Below are positions 7,011 through 8,149 of a stretch of DNA of 8,149 nucleotides, piece after piece. Position 1 is the stretch's first letter; each line of letters opens with the position of its first letter. Under the pieces are notes generated by a model that searched no databases, was not told the DNA's origin, and saw only the letters and a program-made list of their open reading frames with translations. The stretch is from an uncultured Methanomassiliicoccales archaeon (GTDB taxonomy: Archaea; Thermoplasmatota; Thermoplasmata; SG8-5): the NCBI GenBank assembly GCA_938004075.1, contig CALKWP010000028.1, forward strand, positions 1-8,149, given 5' to 3'. The position numbers and the translations under genes are program-made.

Positions 7011-7505
7011 ATGCGCAAGGAACCAGAGGGGGATCCGGTCAAGGAGATTGGTGAATTCTGGAACCGGCAGGAAGAGCAGGTCTATGATTTTGATTTTGCC
7101 AGATACAATTCCGGGCCCTGGTTTGCCGTGAAGACCGGCCTTTCCATCTGCATGATATCGCTGGTTTACCTGATTTACGGGCTTCACGAATTACCCTGGT
7201 CCCTCTACGGCTCTGCCACCGGCATAATCATACTGGTCATGACGCCGTTCTTTGCGGGAATGATTTTGGGTTACACCTTTGAGAATCCGAAACTTGCCCT
7301 GGCTTATTCCTTGGTCATCGGCTTCATATCCATCGGAATCAGCTTCTTCCTGATGCTGCTTCCCAATATGCTGGAGCTGGCGGAGTACGGCCCGGGATTT
7401 ATGAAGAACGTGTGGTTCTACGGATTCTTCCTGCCTTTCCTTGTGACCATGTCGTTCGTATCTGCAGGGACGATGTTATCCGCTTCGACAAATGTGTACA
7501 GTTGA
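7011..7505 (+). CDS. Four-helix integral membrane protein, function unknown
   Basis: A 164-residue protein. The charged N-terminal 36 residues (rich in Glu, Lys and Asp, with FWNRQEEQVYDFDF at 16-29) are probably cytoplasmic. Four hydrophobic helices follow at about 37-57, 66-89, 95-117 and 131-156, with short loops. No catalytic motif or transporter signature is visible, and I do not recognise a family. The start lies 5 nt after the stop of the preceding membrane gene, without a clear Shine-Dalgarno, consistent with translational coupling. The stop is 1 nt from the stop of the converging dehydrogenase gene. Confidence 0.7.
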   Translation: MRKEPEGDPVKEIGEFWNRQEEQVYDFDFARYNSGPWFAVKTGLSICMISLVYLIYGLHELPWSLYGSATGIIILVMTPFFAGMILGYTFENPKLALAYSLVIGFISIGISFFLMLLPNMLELAEYGPGFMKNVWFYGFFLPFLVTMSFVSAGTMLSASTNVYS

Positions 7506-7506
7506 A

Positions 7507-8102
7507 TTACCTGGGTTTCCCGATGCCCCTGTAAGTGAATCCGGCCTTCTCGAGCTTTGCCTGGTCATAGAAATTTCTGCCGTCGATTAGAATTGGGTTT
7601 TTCACTTTTTTCTTCAATTCCGCAAAATTCAGGTTCGCGTAAATTGAATGCTTGACAGCCAGGATGATCGCGTCGGCATCAGCCAGCACCGAATCAAGGT
7701 CATCGGTGTACGGCCTCTCAAACTCCCTTACTAGGTGGTCATGCATCACTGGTTCGGCTCCGCGCCTCTTCAATTCATCATAGAATATCTTGGAAGGTGA
7801 GTTCCTTGTGTCGTCAGAATTCTCAAGGAATGCAACTCCCAGTATGGCAACCTTGGCGCCTTTCAATTTCTTGCCTGCGACCTTGAGCGTCTCCTCCAGA
7901 ATGTTCACCGCGTGCACCGGCATGTGGTCATTGAGGTTCCTGCTGTCAACGATTATCTTCGGCTCGAACTTGAATTTGCCGTATGTGTCAAGGCCGTACT
8001 TGAACAGCCATGGATCTTTTGGAAGGCAATGGCCGCCGACTCCGGCGCCGGGGAAATGCATGTTCCTGACAGGGTTGGTCGATGGATTGGAGGGGTCGTT
8101 GG
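7507..8102 (-). CDS. Nucleotide-sugar dehydrogenase (UDP-glucose/UDP-ManNAc type), 5' end missing at contig edge
   Basis: Only the C-terminal 198 or so residues remain. The enzyme family uses two NAD+ to oxidise a UDP-sugar C6 alcohol to a uronate, in the cytoplasm, supplying polysaccharide or protein glycosylation. The frame begins in NDPSNPSTNPVRN, typical of the central domain, and runs into FPGAGVGGHCLPKDPW with the catalytic Cys (codon at about 8026-8028). Next comes the UDP-binding domain start KLKGAKVAILGVAF, the DDTRNSP motif, and the end IDGRNFYD...GFTYRGIGKPR. Counting from the Met at 8061, the segment AFLENSDDTRNSP (77-89) has Leu where many members have Lys. Met 8061 is internal, not the start: family homology continues upstream to 8102, after which adapter begins. 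The substrate (UDP-glucose versus UDP-ManNAc) cannot be settled without the N-terminal Rossmann domain. Confidence 0.92.
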
Positions 8103-8149
8103 AGATCGGAAGAGCGTCGTGTAGGGAAAGAGTGTAGATCTCGGTGGTC
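8103..8149. other. Illumina TruSeq P5 adapter contamination at contig end
   Basis: From AGATCGGAAGAGCGTCGTGT (8103-8122) to the window end, the 47 bases match the reverse complement of the Illumina universal (P5) adapter as known from standard library preparation. This is not genomic DNA. Its minus-strand translation, in frame with the dehydrogenase, is TTEIYTLSLHDALPIS, and one plus-strand frame gives IGRASCRERV; both are well-known adapter-derived peptides in protein databases. Any CDS extended through it has a false terminus. Confidence 0.97.

Noticed and set aside
7790..8137. Plus-strand frames at 7790-8137 and 7912-8124
   Set aside because: They are antisense to the dehydrogenase and end inside adapter sequence; the tail IGRASCRERV is an adapter artefact.

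Overview
The window looks archaeal, most likely from the Thermoplasmatota or a neighbouring euryarchaeal lineage. The visible evidence is TATA-type promoter elements about 45-100 bases upstream of start codons, good Shine-Dalgarno sequences, a stand-alone RAD55/KaiC-like ATPase, and an exported solute-binding protein carrying Ig-like modules and many N-glycosylation sequons. The lineage is an inference from family distribution; there is no rRNA or other marker gene here. The right-hand end is the end of a contig: its last 47 bases are Illumina adapter, not genome.

Left half (1-4262, minus strand): a single open reading frame of at least 1420 codons, still open at the left edge. It encodes a secreted family-5 (peptide/nickel type) ABC-transporter substrate-binding protein, residues about 27-593. 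After a Gly/Asp linker comes an extension of more than 800 residues made of Big-1/invasin-like Ig modules and three tandem repeats of about 72-83 residues. Many plus-strand open frames across this region are shadows of it.

Intergenic 4263-4535: divergent control region with TATA-like boxes facing both ways.

Middle (4536-6474, plus strand): a 248-residue RAD55/KaiC-like ATPase with an unusual Walker A motif (Met in the usual Gly position), followed 43 nt later by a 382-residue protein. The latter has a Lys-rich N-terminus, a helical/coiled-coil middle and a C-terminal alpha/beta domain that I tentatively compare with roadblock/longin-type sensor domains. They look like a two-gene unit, possibly regulatory.

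Right (6541-7505, plus strand): two small membrane-protein genes 5 nt apart. One is a single-pass protein with an LEA14/WHy-like beta domain outside the membrane, the other a four-helix membrane protein of unknown function. Converging on them with a 1-nt gap is the 3' part of a nucleotide-sugar (UDP-glucose/UDP-ManNAc) dehydrogenase on the minus strand. Its 5' part is lost at the contig end and replaced by adapter sequence. The nucleotide-sugar dehydrogenase and the sequon-rich exported protein both fit a cell with a glycosylated surface, but nothing here links them directly.
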